A DNA stretch of 31,382 bases from JBLKSS01 sp047607725 (GTDB lineage: Bacteria > Pseudomonadota > Gammaproteobacteria > Enterobacterales > Enterobacteriaceae): assembly GCF_047607725.1 (NCBI RefSeq), contig NZ_JBLKSS010000023.1, positions 1 through 31,382 on the forward strand, read 5' to 3'. How positions within the stretch are numbered: the first letter of the stretch is position 1; every line of letters begins with the position of its first letter. Below the pieces are notes generated by a model. It did not search any database, had not been told where the DNA came from, and saw only the letters and a program-made list of their open reading frames with translations. Below are positions 1 through 8,523 of this stretch, piece by piece. Made by a program: the position numbers and the translations under genes.

Positions 1-108
1 GTGGAGCCGGAAGCGTATCTGCGCCATGTGCTGGCGATTATCGCGGATCATCCCATCAACAAAATCAAAGAGCTCCTGCCGTGGAACCTCACCATCCCTG
101 CTGAATAA
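1..108 (+). CDS. tnpC: IS66-family transposase TnpC, C-terminal end (partial)
   Basis: The frame is open from the window edge to TAA at 106-108 and encodes 35 residues ending KELLPWNLTIPAE. The pattern of a short helix followed by (R/K)I.ELLPWN is characteristic of the C-terminal tail of IS66 TnpC (DDE transposase). The rest of the protein is upstream of the window, so it cannot be said whether this copy is intact. The distance to the terminal repeat is short, as usual for IS66, where tnpC is the last gene. Confidence 0.75.
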   Translation: MEPEAYLRHVLAIIADHPINKIKELLPWNLTIPAE

Positions 109-138
109 CTGTCAATACGGCGCTGGGCGTACGCTTAC
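1..138 (+). mobile_element. Right end of an IS66-family insertion sequence
   Basis: The end of the tnpC reading frame is followed 30 bases later by ACGCTTAC (131-138). Read on the other strand this is GTAAGCGT, the typical terminal inverted repeat of IS66-family elements. Immediately beyond 138 the sequence becomes transporter coding sequence, which fixes the element boundary. The left end lies outside the window, so the length of the copy and its 8-base target duplication cannot be checked here. Confidence 0.8.
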
Positions 139-441
139 ATTGCCAGCACGGTGGTGAAAATGGCGGTCATCACGCTCTCCATCGCCTGGTTCACCAGCTG
201 CTTTACCACCAATATCTGGTCCATTATTACTTCCAGCGTCAGAAAGGAAGCGGTCGGGGCCGCGTCCGGGATCATCAACGGTATCGGCGCGGGCGTTGGC
301 GGAACGACGGCGGGCTTTGTCGTCGAGTTCCTCCACGGCAGCACCGGCTCCTATCTGCCGGGCTTCGTGGTCATCGGCATCGTCGCTATTGTCGGTGGGC
401 TCAGCGTGTATACCTATTGCCGCATCAAAGGCGCGGGATGA
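139..441 (+). pseudogene. Major facilitator superfamily transporter, C-terminal remnant
   Basis: Starting directly at the IS66 boundary (IASTVVKMAV...) there is an open frame to TGA at 439-441, about 100 residues. It contains two hydrophobic segments separated by a glycine/alanine-rich stretch (AASGIINGIGAGVGGTTAGF) and a second one near the end (FVVIGIVAIVGGLSVYTYCR). This resembles the last two to three membrane helices of MFS organic-anion permeases of the hexuronate/galactonate type. The N-terminal ten or so helices are absent, removed or displaced by the insertion. The substrate cannot be told from this fragment. No start codon with a good ribosome binding site exists, so it is treated as a dead gene end. 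Confidence 0.7.
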
Positions 442-495
442 GGTTTAACGCGGCGGCCATTGCTTCTTGCATCCGATGAGGGGGCCGGGGGGCGT

Positions 496-1807
496 TCACC
501 CCTGCGGCTGTTCTGGCGCGCCATCACACGCCGGCGCGGTACCGTCCGACCCTTTAGGCGCTGCCCTTGACTGACAGAATTTGAACAGGCACATCGCGCC
601 GGTGACGGCAACGATCATCGGCGGCAGAAAATTCAGCGTCAGGTCGGTGAACTCGAATATCAGCACTATCGCCGTTAGCGGCATCGTCATCGATGTGGCC
701 AAAAATGCCCCGGCGCCAATGACCGCAAAGGCCCCCGGCGCGGTGCCGGGCCACAACAGATTCCAGGCGCCCCCCAGCAGGCAGGCCAACAGCGCGCCGC
801 AGGTCAAACCCGGCGTAAGCAGGCCGCCTTGGGTGCCGGCGCGTAAACTGCCCCAAATGGCCGCGACCTTCAATACCAATAGCGTTGCCGCCGTCGCCAT
901 CAGCAGATGATTGCCAAAGCTCAATTGCGCGGGACCTTTGCCGTTGCCCAATAAGGCCGGGAATGTCGCCGCCAGCAAACCGATAAGGGTAAAATTCAAC
1001 AGGCATAGCTCGGGCAATAAGGCGTTGTGCGGCGCTCTGTCCCTGGCGCTGCGGGTGAGGCGGCTAAAGCCGTAGGCGGCCAGCCCGAACAGCGGACCGG
1101 CCAGCAGCGCAGGCGTCACCGCCAGGGCAGGCAGGTGATATTGCGTTTCATTGCCAAGCCCCGCCCAGGCGCCCATCGTCGCGATAGCGCAGCAGGCCAG
1201 CGCCGGGATCATCACCGTGAAGCTGAACGCTCCCATCAGCACTTCCAGTACAAATAGCGCGCCGCCCAGCGGGACGTTGTACACCGCCGCCAGCCCGGCG
1301 CCGGCGCCGCAGGCCATCAGGATGCGGGTGTCGGCGTCGCCCAGGCCCAAGATGCGCGCTAGACGGCCGGCGCTCATGGCGCCCACTTCACGGGGCACGA
1401 CCTCGCGGCCCAACGGCGATCCCAGCGCGACGGTGGTGATTTGCAACAGCGCGTGGATGAGCGTTGCCACCACCGGCATTTCCGGCTTTGCACTGGCAAG
1501 CGCGCGGGCAATGCTGACCAGCGGGCGCGCGGGGCGATAAAGCAGCCACCAGCCGCCGCCCGCCACCAGACCGCAGAACATCAGCACGCCGGCGCGGCGC
1601 AGGGGGGGAGGCGGCGGTGACGCCCTGTAAAAAGCTCTCTTGGCTGATGATGTGCGGCAAGCTATAGCCAAAAAAGAGATGCTGTATAGCATGAAGCAGC
1701 ATCGCCAGCAGCATACCGCTAATGCCGGCGACAATGTCGGTGAGGATGACCGCCAGAGTCAGAACGAAAAGAGAACGTGAGGGGGATTTTGTCATAATGC
1801 GCATCAA
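496..1807 (-). pseudogene. ClC-family chloride channel/antiporter, single frameshift
   Basis: Read on the minus strand, the protein starts near 1807 (MMRIMTKSPSRSLF...) with a first membrane helix and stays in frame for about 65 residues. It then has to change frame at a run of seven C (coding strand; G run at 1602-1608) to continue as about 370 residues down to TGA at 496-498. The long part has ClC hallmarks: GSPLGREVVPREVGA, with the GRE element that carries the gating glutamate in this family, ACGAGAGLAAVYNVPLGGALF, and GAFLATSMTMPLTAIVLIFE near the C-terminus. The whole would be an approximately 430-residue, multi-helix inner membrane protein exchanging chloride and protons. A one-base slip in a homopolymer could be real decay or a sequencing error. 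The subfamily (ClcB-like or another) is not certain. Confidence 0.75.
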
Positions 1808-2094
1808 CTACTGCAGGTTTAAGTTACGGCGAAGCCAGGACGGCGCGGTCCCGTGGAGCTGAATCGTTAAGTTAAATTATCACGAAATGACGGCCGCCAC
1901 CTGCGGTAAACGGGCGTCGGAGGCTGATGAGGGCGTGTTTTCGCCGTTTATTTACGGATGGTTTAACTTTTTGCCGTCACCTGCCGGGTACCCGCCGGAT
2001 AGCGGTGCAACGCCACCAAGGCACAATGGCAGGGTCTCATAACCCAGCGCGGGCAGACGTGATTAAGAGGCATAAGCGCTTTGTGAATAAAGAT

Positions 2095-2113
2095 ATATAT
2101 AATAATAATTATC
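2095..2113 (+). promoter_or_regulatory. Probable Fur box ahead of the iron binding-protein gene
   Basis: The 19 bases at 2095-2113 match the classical Fur consensus at about 13 positions. The AATAAT-A-ATTATC core at 2101-2113 fits two inverted GATAAT hexamers with a one-base gap at 11 of 12 arm positions; the upstream hexamer is poor. It lies about 30 bases before the likely GTG start of a ferric-siderophore binding protein, which is where Fur repression would be expected. The AT-rich context makes chance matches more likely. Confidence 0.55.
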
Positions 2114-2142
2114 ACTACAAATTATATGTACAGAGAATACAT

Positions 2143-3248
2143 GTGTTGAAATTCAAGATGATGATGACGGTTGGCGTGCTGTGCGCCTCGGCCAGCTGCC
2201 TGGCGAGCACTTATCCGCTGACGGTCACCGATATGGACGGCCAAACGCTTACGCTGGCGAAAGAACCCCAACATGTCATATTGCAGGATGGCCGCGATAT
2301 CCTCTCTTTGGCGCTGCTGGATCGGGAAAATCCCTTCCGCCGCGTGGTGGCGTGGAATAATTTACCCAAGAAACAGAACGTCCAGACTTGGGAACTGCTG
2401 AAAAAAGCCTGGCCGGCCGCCGGCGATGTAATCGACATGGGATTTAACGATCAGGGACAGGTGAATCTGGAGAGCGTTATTGCCCAGAAACCGGACCTGA
2501 TGATAGCGCAATTGCGTGCGAAGCCGGCCCTTGAGCAGACCGGCGTTATCAGCAATCTACAACGGCTCGGTATCCCGGTCATGTTTATCGATTATGAACT
2601 GCATCCGGCAAAAAACACCGCCGCCAGCATCACGTTATTGAGCAAGGCGTTGAATCAGGAGGCGCGTGCCGGCGAATACACCGCCTTTTATCAGCAACGT
2701 TTCGCCAGCATTCAGCAAACCATAAACAGCATTAAAATCAAACCCACGGTATTTATCGAGCCTATTGCCGGCAATAGCGACAACTGCTGTTTTACTCATG
2801 GCCATAATGGCTGGGGTGGACTTGTGGAATCTGTCGGCGCTAACAATATAGGTTCCACGCTGTTACCGGGTGCGTCCGGGTTTGTTTCGCTGGAGAAAAT
2901 CATTGCCATGAAGCCGGACGTCTATATCATGACCGGGCCAAACGGCCGAATAATAATATATTGCCATTTGGGTACGGTGTTAGCCATGAGCAGGTTGGCA
3001 CGGTATTCAATACGCTTATTCACCGCACCGGATTGAATGCAATCGCGCCTGTCAAGACGGGAGCGGTATACGGGGTCTATCATCACTTTTATAACCATCC
3101 ATATAATATTATTGGTATGGAATTCCTGGCCAAAGATCTTTATCCACAGGCGTTCACCCGCCTGGATCCCACGGCGGATTATCATCACATCATCACTACC
3201 TATACCCACATCCCGGACGCGCCGATTACGCTGAGTTATCAGCCGTAA
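2143..3248 (+). pseudogene. Ferric-siderophore ABC transporter periplasmic binding protein, frameshifted
   Basis: GTG at 2143 (TTG at 2146 or ATG at 2158 are alternatives) gives a signal peptide with a Lys-rich start, the hydrophobic run MMMTVGVLCASASCLA and a cleavage-like CLAS-T site. The mature part looks like the FepB/BtuF type of substrate-binding protein (periplasmic binding protein family 2): VTDMDGQTLTL, then a region ending VNLESVIAQKPDLMIAQ, a linker helix, and a second lobe with VSLEKIIAMKPDVYIMTG. At about 2935-2960 the frame breaks. The C-terminal 95 residues (PFGYGVSHEQVGTVF... to TAA at 3246-3248) continue in another frame and fit the second lobe. An intact protein would have delivered ferric siderophore to an inner membrane permease; no permease genes are adjacent. 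The Fur-like site upstream supports an iron role. Confidence 0.72.
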
Positions 3249-3393
3249 CACCACGGCGTCGCTCTGTCCTGCCCGGCGTCCGAAACAGGCGCTGGCGCCG
3301 GACGGTGAACATCGTTGCAAAACCGTGCCGCCTTCGCACGGCGCCGGGTGGCCAGGAAGGACAGCGCCACAGGGACCGGCGGTAAAGTGGGGC

Positions 3394-3419
3394 GCCGCAG
3401 GCTTTTAGCAGCCTGCGGC
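3394..3419. other. Perfect 10-base-pair stem hairpin
   Basis: GCCGCAGGCT at 3394-3403 pairs perfectly with AGCCTGCGGC at 3410-3419 across a six-base loop. Neither side carries a T run, so it is not a standard intrinsic terminator for the upstream pseudogene. Its function is unknown. Confidence 0.5.
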
Positions 3420-3669
3420 AGGGAAGGAGGGCGCCGCTGAGGCGCGGCGGTAAAAGGCGCTTCCGAGCTACCACGCCAGGCGGCAGGAGATGACCTCGCC
3501 TTAAAGCTGTCGATGGCAAATAAGCGTCAGGCCAGCGTAGCGCATTCGGCGGCAGACTGCACCGCCATGCGGTCAGGCACCCGCGCTAACCCTGGCGGAC
3601 AAGCCTTTAGCGCGCCCTGATTTCCCCGCTAAGCCAGCGCCTGCTTTTTCGAGCCAGGCCGGGCAATCC

Positions 3670-3876
3670 GCTTGTTATCACGCCTGCGGCCAACGTTCAT
3701 CTACGGCTGTGGGCGACGTTCCCCTTCGCCTATGGCCGGAGTTCTCCTACGCCTGTGGTCGACGTTCCTCTACGTTTGTGTCCGACGTTACACTTCGCCT
3801 GTGGCCGACGGCCCCCTTCGCCTATGGCTCAAGTTTCCCAATACCGATGGCTCGCGGTTCCCCAACGCCGAGATCC
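3670..3876. repeat. Degenerate tandem array, 23-base unit, about 8-9 copies
   Basis: Units start every 23 bases at 3693, 3716, 3739, 3762, 3785, 3808 and 3831, with weaker copies at 3670 and 3854. The unit typically begins ACGTTCC and ends CGCCTGTGGCCG; central positions vary (C/T, A/T). Spacing is exact through at least seven consecutive units while the bases diverge, which indicates an old tandem duplication rather than chance. Because 23 is not a multiple of three, each unit shifts the frame, which argues against a coding repeat, although three units (69 bases) keep frame. There are no unique spacers, so it is not a CRISPR array. Confidence 0.75.
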
Positions 3877-4215
3877 GTTTGCGCGTGCCGAACGCGCCTC
3901 CTACGACGCTTGCCCATAAAAGGGGAAAATGAGTGACATTAGCGGAAAAAAGCCAACCGTTTTACCTTTTTGCCGGCGCAACGGCTGCGGAAAAAAAATT
4001 AATGGCGGAATAAGACGTCAAGCTTATTGATTTCATTAGAGAGTATTTAAATTATTTCCCTATGCAAAGTCTAAAACAACCGGCGCAGGGTTGAGGGTAA
4101 ACGATTTCAATTATGACGCTGACGTATCCTATCTTAGCGAAGACTAATTGAAGTCGATACAGCGATGAGAAAAATGTTACATGGCGTGATGAAAGAATAT
4201 CCGCATATGAGTGGG

Positions 4216-4232
4216 TAAACACAACTTAAACA
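4216..4232 (-). promoter_or_regulatory. PhoP box match upstream of arn operon
   Basis: On the minus strand the sequence reads TGTTTA-AGTTG-TGTTTA, an exact fit to the enterobacterial PhoP direct repeat (T/G)GTTTA-N5-(T/G)GTTTA with 11-base periodicity. It is about 190 bases upstream of arnB and in inverted orientation relative to the operon, which is known for some PhoP-regulated promoters. Direct PhoP control of the arn (pbgP) operon is established in Yersinia, so the role is plausible here. I could not identify a clear -10 element. Confidence 0.6.
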
Positions 4233-4422
4233 AACATTTAAAAATAGCCCTATTCATTGCCGCTCCTAATTTTCATTTAAGGAAATTCAGTTAAGATTCC
4301 TCCGGTTTGTAGCGCGGTCATCCATTACAGAACTTTACCGTTCAGCGGCAATACCGTTCACGCCAATTATGTCGCTTGCTGCCGCTCAATCGTGACTCGC
4401 CATTTTTAAGGGAAACCGAATA

Positions 4423-5562
4423 ATGTCTGAATTTTTGCCGTTCTCCCGGCCTGCGCTGGGCGAGGCCGAGCTCGCCGCCGTCGGTGAGGTATTGCGGTCG
4501 GGCTGGATCACCACCGGGCCGAAATGCGCGCTGCTGGAACAGGCGTTCTGTCAATTGACCGGCAATCACCATGCCATCGCAGTGAGCTCGGCGACCGGCG
4601 GTATGCATGTCACGCTCATGGCTCTGGGGCTGCGGCCGGGCGATGAGGTGATTACGCCTTCGCAGACGTGGGTTTCCACCCTGAATATGATCTGCCTGCT
4701 CGGCGCTGAACCGGTCATGGTCGATGTCGACCGCGACACGCTGATGGTGACGCCGGCGCTTATCGAAGCGGCGATCACCCCGCGCACCCGCGCCATTGTG
4801 CCCGTCCATTACGCCGGCGCGCCGGCGGATATCGACGCCATTCGTGCGCTGGGCACACGCTATGGCATCCCGGTGATTGAGGATGCGGCGCATGCGGCGG
4901 GGACTGGCTACAAAGGCCGCCACGTGGGCGCCGCCGGCACCGCCATTTTCTCGTTCCACACCATCAAGAATATGACATGCGCCGAGGGCGGTATGGTGGT
5001 CACGGACGACGATGCGCTAGCGCAGCGCATCCGCAGCCTGAAGTTTCACGGTCTGGCGGTGGATGCGTTCGATCGCAACATGCAGGGCCGGGCCCCACAG
5101 GCGGAGGTAATGGCGCCGGGTTACAAATACAACCTGGCCGATATCAATGCCGCCATTGCGCTGGTGCAGCTCGATAAACTGCCGCAGCACAACGCGCGCC
5201 GCGCGGCCCTGGCCCAGCGCTATTTGCGCGGACTGGCCGAAACGCCGTTTTCTCCGCTGGCGCTGCCCGCCTGGGAACACCACCACGCTTGGCATCTGTT
5301 TATTATCCGCGTCGACGAGCGGCGGTGCGGCATTGATCGCGACGGCCTGATGCAGGCGCTGAAAGAACGCGGCATCGGCACCGGCCTGCATTTCCGCGCC
5401 GCCCATACGCAGCGTTATTACCGCGAGCGTTTTCCCGATTTGGTCCTGCCGGACACCGAGTGGAATTCCGCGCGCATGTGTTCGCTGCCGCTTTTTCCCT
5501 CCATGAACGATGACGATGTCGAGCGCGTGATTACCGCGCTGCGCGCCATTGCGAAGGTTTGA
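4423..5562 (+). CDS. arnB: UDP-4-amino-4-deoxy-L-arabinose--oxoglutarate aminotransferase
   Basis: A cytosolic PLP-dependent enzyme that transfers an amino group from glutamate to the UDP-4-keto-pentose made by the ArnA decarboxylase domain, giving UDP-L-Ara4N. The 379-residue protein has the DegT/DnrJ/EryC1 aminotransferase layout: GWITTGPK near residue 30, AVSSATGGMHVTLMALG for the cofactor phosphate region, EDAAHAAGTGYKG with the aspartate that contacts the pyridine ring, and FSFHTIKNMTCAEGG in which Lys182 is the expected Schiff-base lysine. Length matches the family. The ATG at 4423 has AAGGGA about 10 bases upstream. It is the first gene of the operon; its TGA is followed by one base before the arnC ATG, so the two are probably translationally coupled. 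Nothing in the sequence suggests damage. Confidence 0.95.
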   Translation: MSEFLPFSRPALGEAELAAVGEVLRSGWITTGPKCALLEQAFCQLTGNHHAIAVSSATGGMHVTLMALGLRPGDEVITPSQTWVSTLNMICLLGAEPVMVDVDRDTLMVTPALIEAAITPRTRAIVPVHYAGAPADIDAIRALGTRYGIPVIEDAAHAAGTGYKGRHVGAAGTAIFSFHTIKNMTCAEGGMVVTDDDALAQRIRSLKFHGLAVDAFDRNMQGRAPQAEVMAPGYKYNLADINAAIALVQLDKLPQHNARRAALAQRYLRGLAETPFSPLALPAWEHHHAWHLFIIRVDERRCGIDRDGLMQALKERGIGTGLHFRAAHTQRYYRERFPDLVLPDTEWNSARMCSLPLFPSMNDDDVERVITALRAIAKV

Positions 5563-5563
5563 T

Positions 5564-6544
5564 ATGACAACATCCATGAAAATAGACAAAGTTTCGATCG
5601 TAATCCCGGTCTATAACGAGCAAGAAAGCCTGCCCGAGCTGATGCGTCGCACGGTGGCGGCCTGCGAGCGGCTCGACGCCGCCTATGAAATTCTGCTGGT
5701 GGATGACGGCAGCAGCGACGACTCCGCCGCCGTGCTGACCGCCGCGGCCGAAGCGCCGGGCAGCCATATCGTCGCGGTATTGCTGAACCGCAATTACGGT
5801 CAGCACTCCGCCATCATGGCCGGCTTCAGCCACGTGACCGGCGATTTGGTGGTCACCCTCGATGCGGATTTACAGAATCCGCCGGAAGAGATCCCGAGGC
5901 TGGTCGAGGTCGCGGCGCAAGGCTACGACGTGGTAGGCACCGTGCGCCAGAACCGGCAGGACAGCTGGTTTCGCAAGCGAGCCTCACGCATGATTAATGC
6001 CTTGATTCAGCGCACGACCGGCAAAGCGATGGGCGATTACGGCTGCATGCTGCGCGCCTATCGCCGCCATATTATCGACGCCATGCTGCACTGCCACGAG
6101 CGCAGCACCTTTATCCCGATTTTGGCCAATACCTTCGTCCGCAAAACCATCGAAATACCGGTGATGCATTCGGAACGCGAATTCGGTGATTCCAAATACA
6201 GTCTGATGAAGCTTGTCAATTTGATGTATGACCTCATCACTTGCCTGACGACCACGCCGCTGCGAATGCTGAGCGTTATCGGCAGCATTATCGCCCTGCT
6301 GGGGTTCGCATTTTCCCTGCTGCTCATCATGCTGCGCCTGTTTCTCGGCTCCCATTGGGCGGCCGAAGGCGTCTTTATGCTGTTCGCGGTGCTGTTCATT
6401 TTTATCGGCGCGCAATTCATCGGCATGGGGCTACTGGGAGAATACATCGGCCGTATCTATAACGATGTGCGCGCCCGTCCCCGTTATTTTGTCCAGCGTG
6501 TGGTCAGTCAAAATCCACTCTCGTCTCAACAGGAAACACAATGA
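5564..6544 (+). CDS. arnC: Undecaprenyl-phosphate 4-deoxy-4-formamido-L-arabinose transferase
   Basis: An inner membrane glycosyltransferase that moves formylated Ara4N from UDP to undecaprenyl phosphate on the cytoplasmic side. The 326-residue protein opens with a GT2 fold: VSIVIPVYNEQESLPEL at residues 10-26, ILLVDDGSSDDS, and LVVTLDADLQNPPEEI carrying the metal-binding aspartates. It ends with two long hydrophobic helices (LSVIGSIIALLGFAFSLLL and FMLFAVLFIFIGAQFIGMG) and GLLGEYIGRIYNDVRARPRY, as in polyprenyl-phosphate transferases. The start is ATG at 5564, directly after the arnB stop. An upstream in-frame TTG at 5549 is unlikely because it would lie inside arnB. The TGA overlaps the arnA ATG as ATGA. 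Confidence 0.95.
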   Translation: MTTSMKIDKVSIVIPVYNEQESLPELMRRTVAACERLDAAYEILLVDDGSSDDSAAVLTAAAEAPGSHIVAVLLNRNYGQHSAIMAGFSHVTGDLVVTLDADLQNPPEEIPRLVEVAAQGYDVVGTVRQNRQDSWFRKRASRMINALIQRTTGKAMGDYGCMLRAYRRHIIDAMLHCHERSTFIPILANTFVRKTIEIPVMHSEREFGDSKYSLMKLVNLMYDLITCLTTTPLRMLSVIGSIIALLGFAFSLLLIMLRLFLGSHWAAEGVFMLFAVLFIFIGAQFIGMGLLGEYIGRIYNDVRARPRYFVQRVVSQNPLSSQQETQ

Positions 6545-8523
6545 AAGCTGTCATTTTTGCTTATCATGATATGGGCTGCGTGGGTGTCACCGCCCTGATT
6601 AAAGCAGGCTTTACTATCGAGGCCATCATCACCCATCCTGATGCCCCCGCGGAAAAACCCTTTTTTGGTTCGGTGGCGCGCATCGCCGCGGAACACGGTA
6701 TTCCGGTGTTTGCACCGGCTGACGTTAACCATCCGCTGTGGGTAGCGCGAATCAAAGCGCTGGCACCGGACGTGATATTTTCGTTTTACTATCGCCAGTT
6801 GCTTTGCCAGGAGATCCTGAGCCTGCCGACGGTGGGCGCATTCAATCTGCACGGTTCGCTGCTGCCGCGCTATCGCGGCTGCTCGCCGCTAAATTGGGTG
6901 CTGGTCAACGGCGAAGAGGAAACCGGCGTAACCCTGCATCGTATGACGGCGCGGGCCGATGCGGGCAATATCCTGGCGCAGCGCAGCGTGGCGATTACGC
7001 CTCAGGATGATGCGCTGTCGCTGCACCGCAAACTGTGCGAGGCGGCGACTACTGTGCTGGAGAGCGTTTTGCCGGCCATCCGTGAGCAACGGTTTAGCGA
7101 AACGCCCCAGGACGATAGCGCCGCCAGCTATGTGGGCCGCCGCACGCCGGAAGACAGCCGCCTGGACTGGTGTCAGCCCGCCGCGACCCTCGCCAATCTG
7201 GTGCGCGCCGTGACCGATCCCTGGCCGGGCGCCTTCAGCTATGCCGGCGGAGAAAAATTTATTGTCTGGAAGGCGCAAGTGCGTCCGAACAGCGACGCCG
7301 CACAGCCCGGCACCGTTTTGTCCGTCGACCCGCTGGTCATCGCCTGTGGCAGCGATGCGCTGGAGATTCAAACCGGCCAGAGCCAGCAAGGGGTGTATAT
7401 GCAGGGTGGCCAGTTGGCCCAGGCGTTGGGGCTGGTCAATGGCGCCCTGCTGAATCCGCGCCCGCTGGTCAGTCATAAGCTCCGCACCCGCGTGCTTATC
7501 CTGGGCGTGAACGGCTTCATCGGCAACCATTTGACCGAACGTCTGCTGCGCGACGGCAATTATGAAATTTACGGTTTGGATATCGGTACCGATGCGATAA
7601 GCCGCTTTATGGTGAACCCGCTGTTTCATTTCGTCGAGGGCGATATCAGCATCCATTCGGAGTGGATCGAATATCACATCAAAAAATGCGATGTCGTTCT
7701 GCCGCTGGTGGCGATCGCCACGCCTATAGAATATACGCGCAATCCGCTGCGGGTGTTTGAACTCGACTTCGAGGAAAACCTGAAAATAATCCGTCATTGC
7801 GTCAAATACCAAAAACGCATTATTTTCCCGTCGACATCCGAAGTTTACGGTATGTGTACCGACCCGGTGTTCGACGAAGACGATTCCAGCTTAATTGTGG
7901 GGCCTATCAATAAGCAACGCTGGATTTATTCGGTATCGAAACAGCTGCTGGACCGCGTCCTGTGGGCGTATGGTGAAAAAGAAGGGCTGCGTTTCACGCT
8001 ATTCCGCCCCTTCAACTGGATGGGGCCGCGGCTGGATAATCTGAATGCGGCGCGTATCGGCAGCTCGCGCGCCATTACTCAATTGATCCTGAATCTGGTG
8101 GAGGGGTCGCCGATCAAATTAGTGGACGGCGGCGCGCAGAAACGGTGCTTTACCGATATCAGCGACGGTATCGAGGTGCTGTTCCGCATCATTGAGAACA
8201 AAGACCAGAATTGCGACGGTCAGATAATTAATATCGGCAATCCGGAAAACGAAGCCAGTATCCGGCAGTTGGCGGAGTTGCTGCTGGCAAGTTTCGAGCG
8301 CCATCCGCTGCGCCAGCATTTCCCTCCGTTCGCCGGTTTCCGCGATGTGGAAAGCAGCAGCTATTACGGCAAAGGCTATCAGGATGTCGAGCACCGTAAG
8401 CCGAGCATTCGTAACGCCAAACGCCTCCTGGACTGGGCGCCTTCTGTGCCCATGGCGCAAACCATCGACGAAACGCTGGACTTTTTCCTGCAAACCGTCG
8501 ATTTGCCGGACGCGACGCAATGA
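6541..8523 (+). CDS. arnA: Bifunctional UDP-glucuronate decarboxylase / UDP-Ara4N formyltransferase
   Basis: A two-domain cytosolic enzyme of 660 residues, the same length as in E. coli. The N-terminal formyltransferase (about 1-305) uses 10-formyltetrahydrofolate and keeps its catalytic set: Asn102 and His104 in FNLHGSLLPRYRG, and Asp140 in ARADAGNIL. The C-terminal short-chain dehydrogenase domain (about 315-660) oxidatively decarboxylates UDP-glucuronate. It has the Rossmann loop GVNGFIGNHL, Ser433-Glu434 in PSTSEVYG, the YSVSK catalytic Tyr/Lys pair, and Arg619 in EHRKPS, all at the E. coli numbering. It overlaps arnC by four bases at the start and arnD by four bases at the end, so the three genes are tightly coupled. 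All catalytic residues are present, so it should be active. Confidence 0.96.
   Translation: MKAVIFAYHDMGCVGVTALIKAGFTIEAIITHPDAPAEKPFFGSVARIAAEHGIPVFAPADVNHPLWVARIKALAPDVIFSFYYRQLLCQEILSLPTVGAFNLHGSLLPRYRGCSPLNWVLVNGEEETGVTLHRMTARADAGNILAQRSVAITPQDDALSLHRKLCEAATTVLESVLPAIREQRFSETPQDDSAASYVGRRTPEDSRLDWCQPAATLANLVRAVTDPWPGAFSYAGGEKFIVWKAQVRPNSDAAQPGTVLSVDPLVIACGSDALEIQTGQSQQGVYMQGGQLAQALGLVNGALLNPRPLVSHKLRTRVLILGVNGFIGNHLTERLLRDGNYEIYGLDIGTDAISRFMVNPLFHFVEGDISIHSEWIEYHIKKCDVVLPLVAIATPIEYTRNPLRVFELDFEENLKIIRHCVKYQKRIIFPSTSEVYGMCTDPVFDEDDSSLIVGPINKQRWIYSVSKQLLDRVLWAYGEKEGLRFTLFRPFNWMGPRLDNLNAARIGSSRAITQLILNLVEGSPIKLVDGGAQKRCFTDISDGIEVLFRIIENKDQNCDGQIINIGNPENEASIRQLAELLLASFERHPLRQHFPPFAGFRDVESSSYYGKGYQDVEHRKPSIRNAKRLLDWAPSVPMAQTIDETLDFFLQTVDLPDATQ

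Larger units (their letters stand above)
3249..4422. other. Long non-coding region between the iron gene remnant and arnB
   Basis: No reading frame here has family resemblance or a convincing ribosome binding site. The first 400 bases are GC-rich and hold a perfect 10-base stem hairpin at 3394-3419 (GCCGCAGGCT, loop TTTAGC) without a following T run. 3670-3876 is a degenerate 23-base tandem array. From about 3930 the base composition turns AT-rich, as expected of a promoter region, and it contains the PhoP-box match described separately. Open frames across the array are better explained by its GC-rich repeat composition than by a gene. Confidence 0.6.

Noticed and set aside
3670..3876. CRISPR-like array
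   Set aside because: Units are directly adjacent without unique spacers and are too diverged; no cas genes nearby.
3672..3936. Open frames of 75-86 codons across the 23-base array, with repeated Leu-Arg-Leu-Trp
   Set aside because: The frames follow from the repeat composition, have no good ribosome binding site, and the 23-base unit breaks frame. No family resemblance.
4165..4218. 17-codon open frame starting MRKMLHGVMKEYPH
   Set aside because: Too short, no strong ribosome binding site, and it ends inside the PhoP-box match; not distinguishable from chance.
4226..4286. PmrA box in the arn promoter
   Set aside because: TTAA-containing repeats are present but spaced 12 or 14 bases instead of the required 11.
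6889..7812. Minus-strand 307-codon frame within arnA
   Set aside because: Antisense shadow of a gene with all catalytic residues; no ribosome binding site or family resemblance.
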